The notes under the pieces were generated by a model that had not been told where the DNA came from, made no database searches, and worked only from the letters and a program-made list of their open reading frames with translations. The position numbers and the translations under genes are program-made. A stretch of DNA of 64,000 nt from Lentibacillus persicus (GTDB lineage Bacteria; Bacillota; Bacilli; Bacillales; Amphibacillaceae): contig NZ_FOMR01000001.1 in the NCBI RefSeq assembly GCF_900112705.1, positions 174,945-238,944 on the forward strand. Reading direction: 5' to 3'. This document shows positions 25,146 to 34,248 of the stretch, piece by piece. Numbering within the stretch: position 1 is the first letter of the stretch; each line of letters begins with the position of its first letter.

Positions 25146-26588
25146 ATGTTCAGTGGAGACGAGCGAATCATTCTAAGCGTCATCGTCGTGGTTTACTTCA
25201 TTTTTCTGTTCGTGTTTGCGTTATATATGAACCATAAAACGAAAACGTATGAAGATTATAATGTTGCCGGCCGATCGGTTTCAATTTTTCCGATCATTTT
25301 AACATTTATCGGAACCGGCGTCGGCGGCTCAACATTGTTGGGTTATATGGAGAATGGCTATCGGTTGGGAATGGGAGAGCAATGGATAAATATCACGATG
25401 CTCTTTTGCGTCATCATTTTTGCAACCTTTCTGCTTAAGCGGATCAGACAGCTCGGGGAAGATTATAATATGGTCACAGTCGGTGATTATACGTCATTGC
25501 GGTACGGGAAACAAGCGCGTATTCCGACGGTGATCAGTATCTTATTTTCATATTGTGCCATGACCGGCATGCAGTTTGTGGCAATTGCCACGATCCTGAA
25601 TTTGACCATTGGACTGAATATGACATTGGGAATTTTTATCGGCTGGATATTGCTCACGGTCAAAACGTATTTTGGCGGATTGAAAGCCGTTATCTGGCAG
25701 GATGTATTTCACGGAACAATTCAGACAATTGGTCTCATTATCTTGTTTTTAACCGTCCTGATCGCTGCCGGCAGTTGGGAAACCATCACTGAACGAGCTG
25801 CCTCTGTTAATCAGGAAAATATGATAAGCATTATAAACATTGGTCCAAGTGAAATTATGGTCTATCTTTTGACGTTAGGTGTGTATCAATTTATCAGACA
25901 AGATCTATGGCAGCGTGTTTGGGCAGCGAAAAACATAAAAACGGCTATGAGCGGCTATTGGATTTCCATGATTATTGCCATTGCATTAGCCGCGTTTGTG
26001 GTGGCGATTGGTGTATTCAGCCGGTTCGGTTTAAATTTGGAAAATGTCGATCCGGTCCTCATCTATTATGGTGTGATTGGCGATGTTTTTCCTTTTTCTT
26101 TCGTCGTTGTCATGATTGTCGTCCTGCTGGCATCGGTGATTTCAACGGCAGACTCATTTTTTCTGGCAGGCTCGTCGTCGATCGTAAACGATATTTTCAA
26201 ACCGAATTTCAAACAGGCTGATAATCAAACGATGCTGTTTTACAGTAAGATTTCCGTTTTGATCGTATCAGTCATCGCACTTGTGTTAGCCCTGACAGTT
26301 CCTGGGCTGGTCAACCTGATGGTGACGGGCACTGCAATGTCTGTTTCAGGGCTGTTGGCACCTGTCATGCTTGGTTTATTCTGGAAACGTGTGACGAAAG
26401 CAGCGGGTATTGCGTCGATGTGGGGAGGACTTGTCACAGCTGTTATTTGGCAGATACTGGGCCACCCGTTTGACTTACATCCTATTTTTATCGGCTTGCC
26501 ATTATCGTTGATTATCCTTTTGACTGTGACGTTTTTAACAAAACAAACGAATGAGTCCAGAGCTGATCATATCGGGAGTGCGGGCTAA
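25146..26588 (+). CDS. Sodium:solute symporter (SSS family), SirTM operon member
   Basis: About 480 residues with thirteen predicted helices. SSS traits include DYNVAGRSVSIFPIILTFIGTGVGGSTLLGYME near the start, TVGDYTSLRYGK, YFGGLKAVIWQDVFHG and the Na2-site serines in ASVISTADSFFLAGSSSIVNDI. Only 38 bases separate it from lplA2, so it probably belongs to the transcript. The substrate is unknown; import of lipoate, a redox cofactor precursor or a metabolite used by the oxidoreductase would fit. ATG 25146 is preferred, with GTG 25134 as an alternative. Confidence 0.85.
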   Translation: MFSGDERIILSVIVVVYFIFLFVFALYMNHKTKTYEDYNVAGRSVSIFPIILTFIGTGVGGSTLLGYMENGYRLGMGEQWINITMLFCVIIFATFLLKRIRQLGEDYNMVTVGDYTSLRYGKQARIPTVISILFSYCAMTGMQFVAIATILNLTIGLNMTLGIFIGWILLTVKTYFGGLKAVIWQDVFHGTIQTIGLIILFLTVLIAAGSWETITERAASVNQENMISIINIGPSEIMVYLLTLGVYQFIRQDLWQRVWAAKNIKTAMSGYWISMIIAIALAAFVVAIGVFSRFGLNLENVDPVLIYYGVIGDVFPFSFVVVMIVVLLASVISTADSFFLAGSSSIVNDIFKPNFKQADNQTMLFYSKISVLIVSVIALVLALTVPGLVNLMVTGTAMSVSGLLAPVMLGLFWKRVTKAAGIASMWGGLVTAVIWQILGHPFDLHPIFIGLPLSLIILLTVTFLTKQTNESRADHIGSAG

Positions 26589-26845
26589 AAGGATATCAAC
26601 CGAAGAAGAGATATATCAACACGAGGGCGGGGATATCAGCAGAAGAACAGGTATATCAACAGAAGACGGGAGATATCAACGGAAGAGCAGATATATCAAC
26701 AGAAGACGGAAGATATCAACGGAAGAGCAGATATATCAACAGAAGGGTGGGGATATCAGCAGAAGAGCAGATATATCAACGGAAGGCTGAGGATATCAAC
26801 AGAAGAGCAGATATATCAACACATGACAGAAAATATCAACCCGAA
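26588..26845. repeat. GATATCAAC-GAAGA tandem repeat array
   Basis: Some fifteen copies of a 16-18 base unit alternate between GGATATCAACNGAAGA and GCAGATATATCAACAGAAGA with spacing near 17. The unit is unlike the GCGAAAT and GTGAACTTC families but is also purine-rich and intergenic. It begins two bases after the symporter stop. The open frame across it is an artefact of the period. Confidence 0.9.
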
Positions 26846-26965
26846 AACACTCCGATAAAATTAAACGAATAAAATCTTGTGTAAATTACAGAAATTCGAG
26901 ATAATTATGGTAATGCACGTAACGGATTAGCACTAAAACCACTGTTTCAGCAGGGGGATGATACT

Positions 26966-27277
26966 ATGCCATCGTGTGAAAAATGCGGGCACACGTGGAG
27001 CTGGAAGCAAACCTTGAAAAAATCGTTCACCCTCGATCCAGCGATGAAATGCCCAAATTGTGGAGAAAAACAATATCAGACACGGAAATCAAGAAAGAAA
27101 AGCAGCTTTTTAACCTTCATTATTATATCGCCGTTGCTTCTCAACTTCTTGTTCGACATACCAGGTGTTATTTTGCTTAGTCTGTTTCCTGTTCTGTTCC
27201 TTGCCGTGATGGCAATTCACCCTTTTTTAATCAAATTAAGCAGCAAGGAAGAATATATTAATTTTCTTAGTAAATGA
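26966..27277 (+). CDS. CXXC-20-CXXC family small membrane protein
   Basis: 103 residues. Two zinc-ribbon CxxC pairs (C4/C7 and C29/C32) are spaced as in the TIGR04104 family, followed by a basic stretch and two transmembrane segments (about 47-65 and 68-88). Function is unknown; the layout suggests a cytosolic metal-binding knuckle on a membrane anchor. AGGGGGATGATACT precedes the ATG. Confidence 0.82.
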   Translation: MPSCEKCGHTWSWKQTLKKSFTLDPAMKCPNCGEKQYQTRKSRKKSSFLTFIIISPLLLNFLFDIPGVILLSLFPVLFLAVMAIHPFLIKLSSKEEYINFLSK

Positions 27278-27335
27278 ACTAAACGCAATCGTCAACAAAG
27301 GATTGGCGTCCAATGGTACATAAGGAGTTGATATA

Positions 27336-27410
27336 ATGAATCCTTCTATTGTGGCTGCATTACTAGTCATCTTTATAGCTACGTTGGGCTTAAGATCTAA
27401 AAAGAAATAG
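27336..27410 (+). CDS. 24-residue single-helix membrane peptide
   Basis: ATG follows TAAGGAG at seven bases. The product is an uncharged N-terminus, a 17-residue hydrophobic helix and a basic tail ending RSKKK. Nothing recognisable; it lies between the CXXC protein and a strong terminator. The good ribosome site and the helix-plus-positive-tail layout favour a real microprotein, but there is no comparative evidence. Confidence 0.45.
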   Translation: MNPSIVAALLVIFIATLGLRSKKK

Positions 27411-27448
27411 CAGGAGGGCAGACGAGCGTGCATTTGGTAAACAAATAA

Positions 27449-27512
27449 AACATGAAAAAAACAGCTGCCTGCTGTGGTTAATCCAGCGGACAGCTGTTTT
27501 TTCATGTTTTAA
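27449..27512. terminator. Large bidirectional terminator
   Basis: AACATGAAAAAA and CAGCTG pair with CAGCTG and TTTTTTCATGTT across a short CTGCTG/CAGCGG extension. It ends inside the last codons of the minus-strand permease and serves both directions. Confidence 0.88.
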
Positions 27513-28906
27513 GCAATATAATCTTCTTTTGCGACATTTTTGTTTTCATTCTTAATATAATAACGACCTTTCGTGGCGATAGCCAGTGTCACGGTTAATA
27601 CAGCAGCCAGAAGTGCTGCGAAAAATGCAGCGGTACTTTGCAGGAATGTCCCCATGAAACCTAATGCGGCTGCGGTTCCCAAAGCGCTTGCCACAATTAA
27701 GGAGACGACACCCACGGGATTCCATTTGTACAAATTCTGCTGCCGTGCTTCATAGTAACCAGGACCGAGTTTGAGCAGTTTTTTAACAATAACGGCATCG
27801 GTTACCAATATAGCCGCCCACGTCATCAGAAATACCCCCTGGAAAGTCATCACGGTATCCAGATGGTTGACAATGCCTCCGAGCATCAGAATCATCGCCG
27901 TTACGCCTGTGACAACAACCCAGAAACGTCTGCCCGGGGTAAATTTAAAAATGTTTTCAAAGAAAGTTGACAGAGACAGCGAGCCACTGTAGATATTCGT
28001 AATATTAATCCGTATTTGCGTCAGCATCGTAAATAATGCGCCCCAGATGCCAAGCAGCAGCACAATGTAGACACCAGGGTTCGGTTCACCCAGACGAACG
28101 CCGAATAGAATACCAAGACCGCCCATAACACCAAAACAGAAAATCTGTGGAATAAAACCGATGGCAAAAATCCCTATTTTAGTATCTCTTGGTTTTAGAA
28201 AACGGGCATAATCCGAGGCGAGCAATGGTGTAAGCCCCATGATGCCGTGCTGCATTCCAATACAAAGCAGTAAAGCCGTTCCGCCGACTTGAACACCTTC
28301 AGGCATGTAACTCCAGAAAGCGCCATCATAGGTTGATGGTGTGAGTGCAGCCATAATGATTGCTGCAACCAGGAAAACGAAGAAGAGCGGCAGTGACCAT
28401 TTTTGCAGTTTGTCCAATTGACTGATTCCGAACCAATTTAATGGAATCACAACTGTTCCAAAGAATACGATCAGCACCCACTCCGGTATGACAGGGAAAA
28501 AATGGTGTACGGCAGCTACGAGAATTAAGCCCTCGAGTGCACAATACATAATAAAATTCGTGGCGTAAATAAAAGATGTTAATGAGGCTCCCACATACCC
28601 AAATCCGCCGCCGCGGGACAATAGATTAACGTTCATCCCCGATTTTGCGGATAAGTATGCAATAAATGTTCCCAGAATACCTGCGACAACAATAGCATAT
28701 ACAGCTGATATAATAGCATTAATTGCCCCGAATTGAAGGGCCATTACACTTCCCATCTGGAAATAAAAAATCGCTGTGGCTATACCAAACGTAATATTTG
28801 TAATGCTTAACCAACCCATGTTTCGTTTGCTGCGCGGAACCCGGTCCAGGGAATAATCAGTATCTGTTTCCTCGTTAGTTTGCTGTTTTGTCTGAACAGA
28901 TTCCAT
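27509..28906 (-). CDS. NCS1 family purine/cytosine permease
   Basis: 465 residues with twelve hydrophobic segments. NCS1 traits are RSKRNMGWLSITNITFGIATAIFYFQMGSV near the start, LLSRGGGFGYVGASLTSFIYATNFIMYCALEG, GMQHGIMGLTPLLASDYARF and NITNIYSGSLSLSTFFENI. This Na+ or H+ symporter family takes up purines, cytosine, allantoin or hydantoins. A degraded purine-ring cluster lies 8 kb away. ATG 28906 follows AGGAGTG; the longer open frame to 29017 has no site. Confidence 0.9.
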   Translation of the reverse strand: MESVQTKQQTNEETDTDYSLDRVPRSKRNMGWLSITNITFGIATAIFYFQMGSVMALQFGAINAIISAVYAIVVAGILGTFIAYLSAKSGMNVNLLSRGGGFGYVGASLTSFIYATNFIMYCALEGLILVAAVHHFFPVIPEWVLIVFFGTVVIPLNWFGISQLDKLQKWSLPLFFVFLVAAIIMAALTPSTYDGAFWSYMPEGVQVGGTALLLCIGMQHGIMGLTPLLASDYARFLKPRDTKIGIFAIGFIPQIFCFGVMGGLGILFGVRLGEPNPGVYIVLLLGIWGALFTMLTQIRINITNIYSGSLSLSTFFENIFKFTPGRRFWVVVTGVTAMILMLGGIVNHLDTVMTFQGVFLMTWAAILVTDAVIVKKLLKLGPGYYEARQQNLYKWNPVGVVSLIVASALGTAAALGFMGTFLQSTAAFFAALLAAVLTVTLAIATKGRYYIKNENKNVAKEDYIA

Positions 28907-29269
28907 TGTATCACTCCTATTCTTGTTAAATATTTCACATTCATGTTCTGTTCGAAGTGGGAACTGGAAATTTGCCGCAACGTTATTAAACTTATCACTC
29001 AGGTCATAAGGTATCAAATTGAGTAAGACGACATATTTTGTGAAAATAGACGAAGAATTCCACCTATCTACGTTTAACGCCTTTTATCTCCCAATGAAAG
29101 CTTGATTTGATTGTGTAATCGCTTACTTGGTAATGCTGGAGCAGTTACTACGTGCGGAGAAAATTTAAGGATATTTAGTAATTCTTAAACTTTTCCGGAA
29201 AATGTATTCGCGTTTCGTTCATTTAATTGTATAATAATTCTATAGGATGTTTGCCATGGAGGGATGGCT
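28907..29269. other. Divergent promoter region with cre-like site
   Basis: No gene is visible. TGTAATCGCTTACT at 29114-29127 matches the cre consensus at all but one position and could repress the NCS1 permease. TATAAT at 29230-29235 suits the downstream peptidase-like gene but has no good -35 at 17 bases. Confidence 0.4.
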
Positions 29270-29863
29270 ATGACCGTTAGAAAGGGATATATTTTGTTGA
29301 CGGATACAGGCACATTATTCACACGATTAATTAGGCTGTATACGAAAAAGCCCTATAATCATGCATCCATCGCGTTTGATTCAAATTTAACCGAAGTCTA
29401 CAGCTTCGGAAGAAAATCAGCGGGCAACCCCTTTGTCGGCGGTTTTATAAAAGAAGATGTGAACTCCGAATTATTTCACCATGCCGGTTGTGTTATTTAT
29501 TCATTTACTGCAACCGACGAACAATGGCAAACGATGAACCGTTATTTAAAAACGATTGAAGCACAAAAAGAAGATTATCGCTACAATTGTTTAGGTTTAA
29601 TCGGATTTATCGTCAAACGGCCAATCAATCGAAAAAAAGCTTTCTTTTGTTCACAGTTTGTCGCCTCTATACTCAACGAATGCAACATTGTCGACTTTGG
29701 CAAGCCTTTGTCCCTTATCTCACCAGGTGACTTGCAAAATCTGGCTGAATTTCAATTAATCTATCAAGGCGCATTAAAAGGTTATCACGAAAAACGACAT
29801 TTCCTCGCATCGTACGTAACACCCCCTATATTGGAAACCGAACGGCATAAAAGCCGTATCTGA
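29270..29863 (+). CDS. Permuted NlpC/P60-like (YiiX/YebB type) papain-fold protein
   Basis: 197 residues. KGYILLTDTGTLFTRLIRLYTKKPYNHASIAF puts a conserved His early, and KKAFFCSQFVASIL puts a conserved Cys late; this His-before-Cys order is that of circularly permuted NlpC/P60 proteins. YNCLGLIGF lies between. Such proteins act on lipids or amide bonds, but no substrate is evident. No signal peptide is seen. ATG 29270 is favoured because GGAGGG ends six bases before it; ATG 29264 would abut the site. Confidence 0.7.
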   Translation: MTVRKGYILLTDTGTLFTRLIRLYTKKPYNHASIAFDSNLTEVYSFGRKSAGNPFVGGFIKEDVNSELFHHAGCVIYSFTATDEQWQTMNRYLKTIEAQKEDYRYNCLGLIGFIVKRPINRKKAFFCSQFVASILNECNIVDFGKPLSLISPGDLQNLAEFQLIYQGALKGYHEKRHFLASYVTPPILETERHKSRI

Positions 29864-30020
29864 CACGCTGACAAACCAGCAATCGACGTTAAACTGCCAT
29901 CACATCACCCAGAATAAACACCCTTTTTTCCTGAAAACGGCGTGTATGTCCAATTATCCAGTCCCTTCGTTTCATACACTAATAACGCAACCCAATGCAA
30001 ATCAGAAGGGAGCTTAGCAC

Positions 30021-31361
30021 ATGAAACTTTACCTCGATCCCGGGCATGGCGGATCGGAATCGGGTGCCCGGGGCAATGGCTTATTGGAAAAAGACATCGT
30101 GTTGGACATCGCGCAGCGGATCCGGACGATTCTGAATGCCGATTATGACGATGTTGAAGTCAAGATGAGCCGATCGGCCGATATTACGAAAAGCCTCAGC
30201 CAACGAACCACTGAAGCCAATAACTGGGGTGCGGATTATTACCTGAGTATTCATTGCAACGCCTTTAACGGGTCAGCGCGAGGGTATGAGGACTATATAT
30301 TCAGCGGTTTATCAGATGATTCGTCGACTGCCCGGTACAGGGATATCATGCACGAAGAATTGATAGCCATAAACCGACTACCTGACCGCGGAAAGAAAAA
30401 AGCCAACTTTCATGTCCTGCGTGAAACAACGATGTCCGCGCTTCTAACCGAGAATGGTTTTATCGACAACGATGCGGATGCCCGATTGATTAGTGATCCA
30501 TCGTGGCGACAGCGTGTCGCACAGGGTCATGTGAACGGCCTTGCACGCGCATTTGATTTGCAGCAGAACCAAGGTAATGGCACGCTTTATAAAATAATTG
30601 CCGGATCCTTCCGGTCAAGAGAAAATGCCCAAAGGCGGGCGGCTGAACTCCAATCACAAGGAATTGAATCGTTTATTGTGCCATTTTCAGCTAACGGCAC
30701 GCAATGGCACCGTGTGCAAGCCGGCGCTTTCGCTTCACGAGCGAATGCAGAGACACATCTTGCACGAGTGAGAGAAGCCGGCGTTGAAGATGCTTTTATT
30801 ATCACGGAAACCAACGGGCCGGAAAACGGTGAAACAGAAGGCTATTCGATTGCCGGGGAAACCTACCTTTCCCCCGAATTAATGGACCAATACGTGAAAC
30901 AGGTCAATTCTGAAGCCCCCGAACTTGGCCGTTATTATCTCGAATTCGGCGACCATTATGGAATCAGGGGGGATATTGCTTTCGCGCAGGCGTTGCATGA
31001 AACCGACTTTCTTCGGTTCACCGGGGTAGTCCAGCTCGAACAGAACAACTTTGCCGGGATAGGTGCCACTGGAGCGGAGGAGCAGGGGGCAAGTTTTGAG
31101 TCCGAACGACAAGGTGTTCTTGCTCATATTCAGCACCTGTACGCCTATGCTTCCGATGAACCCCTTCCGGATGGTCATCCATTGGCGGATCCACGGTTTG
31201 ATTTGGCAGATCGAGGCTCTGCACCGGCGTGGACCGATCTGAATGGGAAGTGGGCTGTGCCGGGGGATCAATACGGGCAGTCCATTTTGGATATTTATGA
31301 ACGAATGGTCAACGACGCCACAAGCATTTTGGAAGAAATTGTGGAGCAAATAGGGGAGTAA
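30021..31361 (+). CDS. Amidase_3-SPOR-glucosaminidase fusion, peptidoglycan hydrolase
   Basis: 446 residues in three parts. Residues 1-175 are an N-acetylmuramoyl-L-alanine amidase (DPGHGGSESGA, SIHCNAFNGSARGYED, LLTENGFIDND). Residues ~190-265 are a SPOR domain with two half-repeats (IIAGSFRSRENAQ, HRVQAGAFASRANAE). Residues ~285-446 are an endo-beta-N-acetylglucosaminidase-like domain (FAQALHETDFLRFTGVVQLEQNNFAGIGATG, with a Glu in LHETDF). It is a longer paralogue of the 14559 amidase. No signal peptide is seen, so mother-cell lysis at the end of sporulation is a reasonable role. GAAGGGAG precedes the ATG. Confidence 0.9.
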   Translation: MKLYLDPGHGGSESGARGNGLLEKDIVLDIAQRIRTILNADYDDVEVKMSRSADITKSLSQRTTEANNWGADYYLSIHCNAFNGSARGYEDYIFSGLSDDSSTARYRDIMHEELIAINRLPDRGKKKANFHVLRETTMSALLTENGFIDNDADARLISDPSWRQRVAQGHVNGLARAFDLQQNQGNGTLYKIIAGSFRSRENAQRRAAELQSQGIESFIVPFSANGTQWHRVQAGAFASRANAETHLARVREAGVEDAFIITETNGPENGETEGYSIAGETYLSPELMDQYVKQVNSEAPELGRYYLEFGDHYGIRGDIAFAQALHETDFLRFTGVVQLEQNNFAGIGATGAEEQGASFESERQGVLAHIQHLYAYASDEPLPDGHPLADPRFDLADRGSAPAWTDLNGKWAVPGDQYGQSILDIYERMVNDATSILEEIVEQIGE

Positions 31362-31432
31362 GCTATTTTTCGCGCTTTTTCCAATCAGTTGCACAAAATT
31401 TTATGTGAACGCGACTGTCTGTAAAAAAATGC

Positions 31433-31461
31433 TTGACATTCGCGTCCAATTAGCACATAAT
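31433..31461 (+). promoter_or_regulatory. Promoter of the proBA leader
   Basis: TTGACA and CATAAT are separated by 17 bases, upstream of the T-box leader. Confidence 0.8.
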
Positions 31462-31469
31462 AATTTTTA

Positions 31470-31705
31470 AAATCGATCTAACGTGAAGTGTTGACAGGGG
31501 CCAGTAAATAGACCCTGAAACGAAAGAGAACGGAGTCCATCGGCTGTAAGGCTCCAGCGGTTTTCAGGCTATTGAACCTACTCCTTAAGCTTGCCGGGCG
31601 AATAACCCGGCCGTTCCCCTGCGTTAACGGGCACGAGAGGGCATCATGCACATCTGATGCCAAAAAAGGTGGTACCGCGGAGCGTGAGACGCTTTTTTCG
31701 TCCTT
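31470..31705 (+). ncRNA. T-box riboswitch, proline-specific (CCU specifier)
   Basis: The conserved T-box AAGGTGGTACCGCG is at 31666-31679, and AGCGTGAGACGCTTTTTT at 31681-31698 forms the terminator. Upstream is a long Stem I region; its specifier loop reads GAA-CCT-A with CCU at 31577-31579, a proline codon. Uncharged tRNA-Pro would pair with the specifier and the T-box bulge and allow read-through into proB. Proline is a compatible solute in halophilic bacilli, so this links starvation for charged tRNA-Pro to its synthesis. Confidence 0.92.
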
Positions 31706-31766
31706 TGCAGCTTTATGCAACGGATGGGAAAGCGTCTTTTTAGTTGGCAGAAAAGAGGTATGACAG

Positions 31767-32894
31767 ATGGCAAAAAAACGTATTGTCGTGAAAATCGGCA
31801 GCAGTTTGTTAACAAATAAAAATGGTGGTCTCAGCGAGAGCAAACTGAACGAACACGCAGACGCGTTGGCCTATTTAAAAAAACAAGGCCATGAAGTGAT
31901 TCTCATTTCTTCAGGTGCAGTCGCGGCGGGCTTCAGCGAGCTTGGTTATCCGTCCCGACCTGTAACGCTTGCAGGCAAACAAGCGACAGCGGCGGTCGGC
32001 CAGGGGCTGCTCGTACAAGCCTATACCAAAACATTAAAGGATCACGGCATCGTCGCCGCGCAGCTGCTGTTAACGCGCAATAACTTTGGCAATCAGGCGC
32101 AATACAGCAACGTGTACAGCACGTTGACCGAGCTGTTAAAGCGTTCGGTTTTGCCGATTATCAACGAAAATGATTCGGTAGCGGTTGATGAATTGACATT
32201 CGGCGATAATGATATGCTCTCGGCGTTGGTAAGCGGCCTCGTTCATGCCGATTTTTTAATCATGCTGACGGATATTAACGGCGTGTATAAAAGCAATCCA
32301 AACGTAGATTCAACCGCCAAGCGTTACGATTTTCTGCCGGCGATCACCGACGAATTATTCCGTTATACGAAAAACAAGTCAAGTTCAAAGGTCGGAACAG
32401 GCGGCATGACATCGAAACTATCAGCAGCACAGACAGCCTTGTCACTTGGTGTTCCTGCCTTCGTCGGCACCGGCAGCGGTGAAGAAAAATTAATGCATAT
32501 AGTGAATGGCCACGGCGACGGCACTTATATCGGGGACAGCAGCACGCACAATTTGAAAAAGCCCGAGCAATGGATTGCGTTTCATTCATCAATTTCGGGA
32601 AAAATTGAAGTTGATGAGGGCGCCGAGCAGGCGATTATTTCGCATGGTAAAAGCTTGCTGCCTGCGGGGACGAAGGCATTTGAAGGTGTTTTCGACGCAG
32701 GGGACGTCGTCGAAATTATTAACAGCGAAAAAGCGGTTATCGGCAAAGGTCAGGTCAATTATTCATCGGAAGACTTAAGTGCTGTCAAAGGGATGGCAAG
32801 TGAAACAGCCATGCGTAAAACAGACCGGCACCGGCCCGAAGTGATTCACCGCGACCGATTAATATTAACGTTAAGAGAGGAGAACGCTTTATGA
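31767..32894 (+). CDS. proB: Glutamate 5-kinase
   Basis: 375 residues. The amino acid kinase domain starts [17 protein letters not shown] and has [39 protein letters not shown] and [18 protein letters not shown]-terminal PUA domain fills residues ~280-375 ([24 protein letters not shown]). It makes gamma-glutamyl phosphate, the first step of proline synthesis, usually feedback inhibited by proline. It overlaps proA by four bases. Confidence 0.97.
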   Translation: MAKKRIVVKIGSSLLTNKNGGLSESKLNEHADALAYLKKQGHEVILISSGAVAAGFSELGYPSRPVTLAGKQATAAVGQGLLVQAYTKTLKDHGIVAAQLLLTRNNFGNQAQYSNVYSTLTELLKRSVLPIINENDSVAVDELTFGDNDMLSALVSGLVHADFLIMLTDINGVYKSNPNVDSTAKRYDFLPAITDELFRYTKNKSSSKVGTGGMTSKLSAAQTALSLGVPAFVGTGSGEEKLMHIVNGHGDGTYIGDSSTHNLKKPEQWIAFHSSISGKIEVDEGAEQAIISHGKSLLPAGTKAFEGVFDAGDVVEIINSEKAVIGKGQVNYSSEDLSAVKGMASETAMRKTDRHRPEVIHRDRLILTLREENAL

Positions 32895-34138
32895 GTGATC
32901 TGATGGCAAAAGCAGCAAAAGCAAAGAGCTCTGCGCAAGGACTTGGGGTGAAAACAACCGAACAAAAGAACGCGGCATTGCATCGCATCGCGGAACAACT
33001 AAGCAGCGAAACCGAATTTATTATTGCTGAAAACAAAAAGGATATCGAAAGTGCCAAAAAGAAAGGTTTTCAAACATCGCTGATTGACCGCCTCATCCTG
33101 AACGAACAGCGTATTCAGGACATGGCCGATGCATTGAAGCAGCAGGCCGAATTGAACGATCCAATCGGTGATGTATTGGAATCGTGGGAACGTCCGAACG
33201 GCCTCACAATTGACAAAGTGAGTGTCCCGCTCGGTGTTATCGGGATGATATATGAAGCACGGCCCAACGTCACAGTAGACGCCGCAAGCCTTTGCCTGAA
33301 AACCGGCAACGCTGTGTTACTGCGCGGCAGTTCGTCAGCCGCACATTCGAACAAAGCGCTTGTGGACGTGATCCACCGTGCACTTGAACAATCGGATCTT
33401 CCCGCTGATGCTGTGCAGCTGCTTGAGGACAACAGCCGGGAGACCGCTTCTGAAATGTTCAAGCTCAATGACTATCTCGACGTTTTGATTCCGCGCGGCG
33501 GCAAGAATCTTATCAAAACCGTTGTCGAACAATCATCGGTTCCCGTATTGGAAACGGGTTCAGGCAATTGCCACGTGTTTATCGATGAAAGCGCCGATAA
33601 ACAAATGGCGATAGATATCACCGTTAATGCGAAAACCCAGCGCCCATCTGTCTGTAACGCTGCCGAAACAGTGGTTGTCCATGAAGCGTGGGCCGAAAAG
33701 CATTTACCGGAACTTGTACAGGCTTTGAAAGAACATGATGTTGACGTACGTGGCGATGACAAAGCACAGGCCATTGTCGACAATCTGACACCGGCGACAG
33801 AAGAAGACTGGGCAACCGAATTTCTGGATACGATTATCGCAGTCAAAATTGTTTCCGGTGTGCAGGAAGCGATAGAACATATTAATCAGTACGGCACGAG
33901 CCACTCAGAGGCAATCGTAACAGAATCTGACGACAACATGCTCGCGTTCTTTAATAACGTGGATGCTGCAGCCTTGTATCATAACGCGTCGACGCGTTTC
34001 ACGGATGGCTTCGAATTCGGTTTCGGCGCGGAAATCGGCATCAGCACCCAAAAACTGCACGCTCGCGGCCCGATGGGACTCCCTGCATTAACCTCAACGA
34101 AATATATCATTCGTGGTAAGGGACAGATTAAAGCGTAG
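32891..34138 (+). CDS. proA: Gamma-glutamyl phosphate reductase
   Basis: 415 residues, an aldehyde-dehydrogenase-fold enzyme. [21 protein letters not shown] is near residues 112-132, the [10 protein letters not shown] segment follows, and the catalytic Cys lies in [47 protein letters not shown] is the typical C-terminus. It reduces ProB product to glutamate semialdehyde with NADPH. The start ATGA overlaps the proB stop. Confidence 0.97.
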   Translation: MSDLMAKAAKAKSSAQGLGVKTTEQKNAALHRIAEQLSSETEFIIAENKKDIESAKKKGFQTSLIDRLILNEQRIQDMADALKQQAELNDPIGDVLESWERPNGLTIDKVSVPLGVIGMIYEARPNVTVDAASLCLKTGNAVLLRGSSSAAHSNKALVDVIHRALEQSDLPADAVQLLEDNSRETASEMFKLNDYLDVLIPRGGKNLIKTVVEQSSVPVLETGSGNCHVFIDESADKQMAIDITVNAKTQRPSVCNAAETVVVHEAWAEKHLPELVQALKEHDVDVRGDDKAQAIVDNLTPATEEDWATEFLDTIIAVKIVSGVQEAIEHINQYGTSHSEAIVTESDDNMLAFFNNVDAAALYHNASTRFTDGFEFGFGAEIGISTQKLHARGPMGLPALTSTKYIIRGKGQIKA

Positions 34139-34173
34139 GGTAATGTCGTGTAGATAACCGTCTGTTTGATGAA

Positions 34174-34214
34174 GGAGGCCGTTTGGTTTACGTGCACCAA
34201 ACGGCCTTTTAAAA
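34174..34214 (+). terminator. Terminator of proBA
   Basis: AGGCCGTTTGGT pairs with ACCAAACGGCCT around eight bases, then TTTAAAAA. Confidence 0.9.
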
Positions 34215-34248
34215 ATAACGTTTATCGGACGTGAGATGATATGGCTGC

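Noticed and set aside
26588-26845. CRISPR-like regular repeat
   Set aside because: The unit is 16-18 bases with no unique spacers of constant length, the copies differ throughout, and there are no cas genes.
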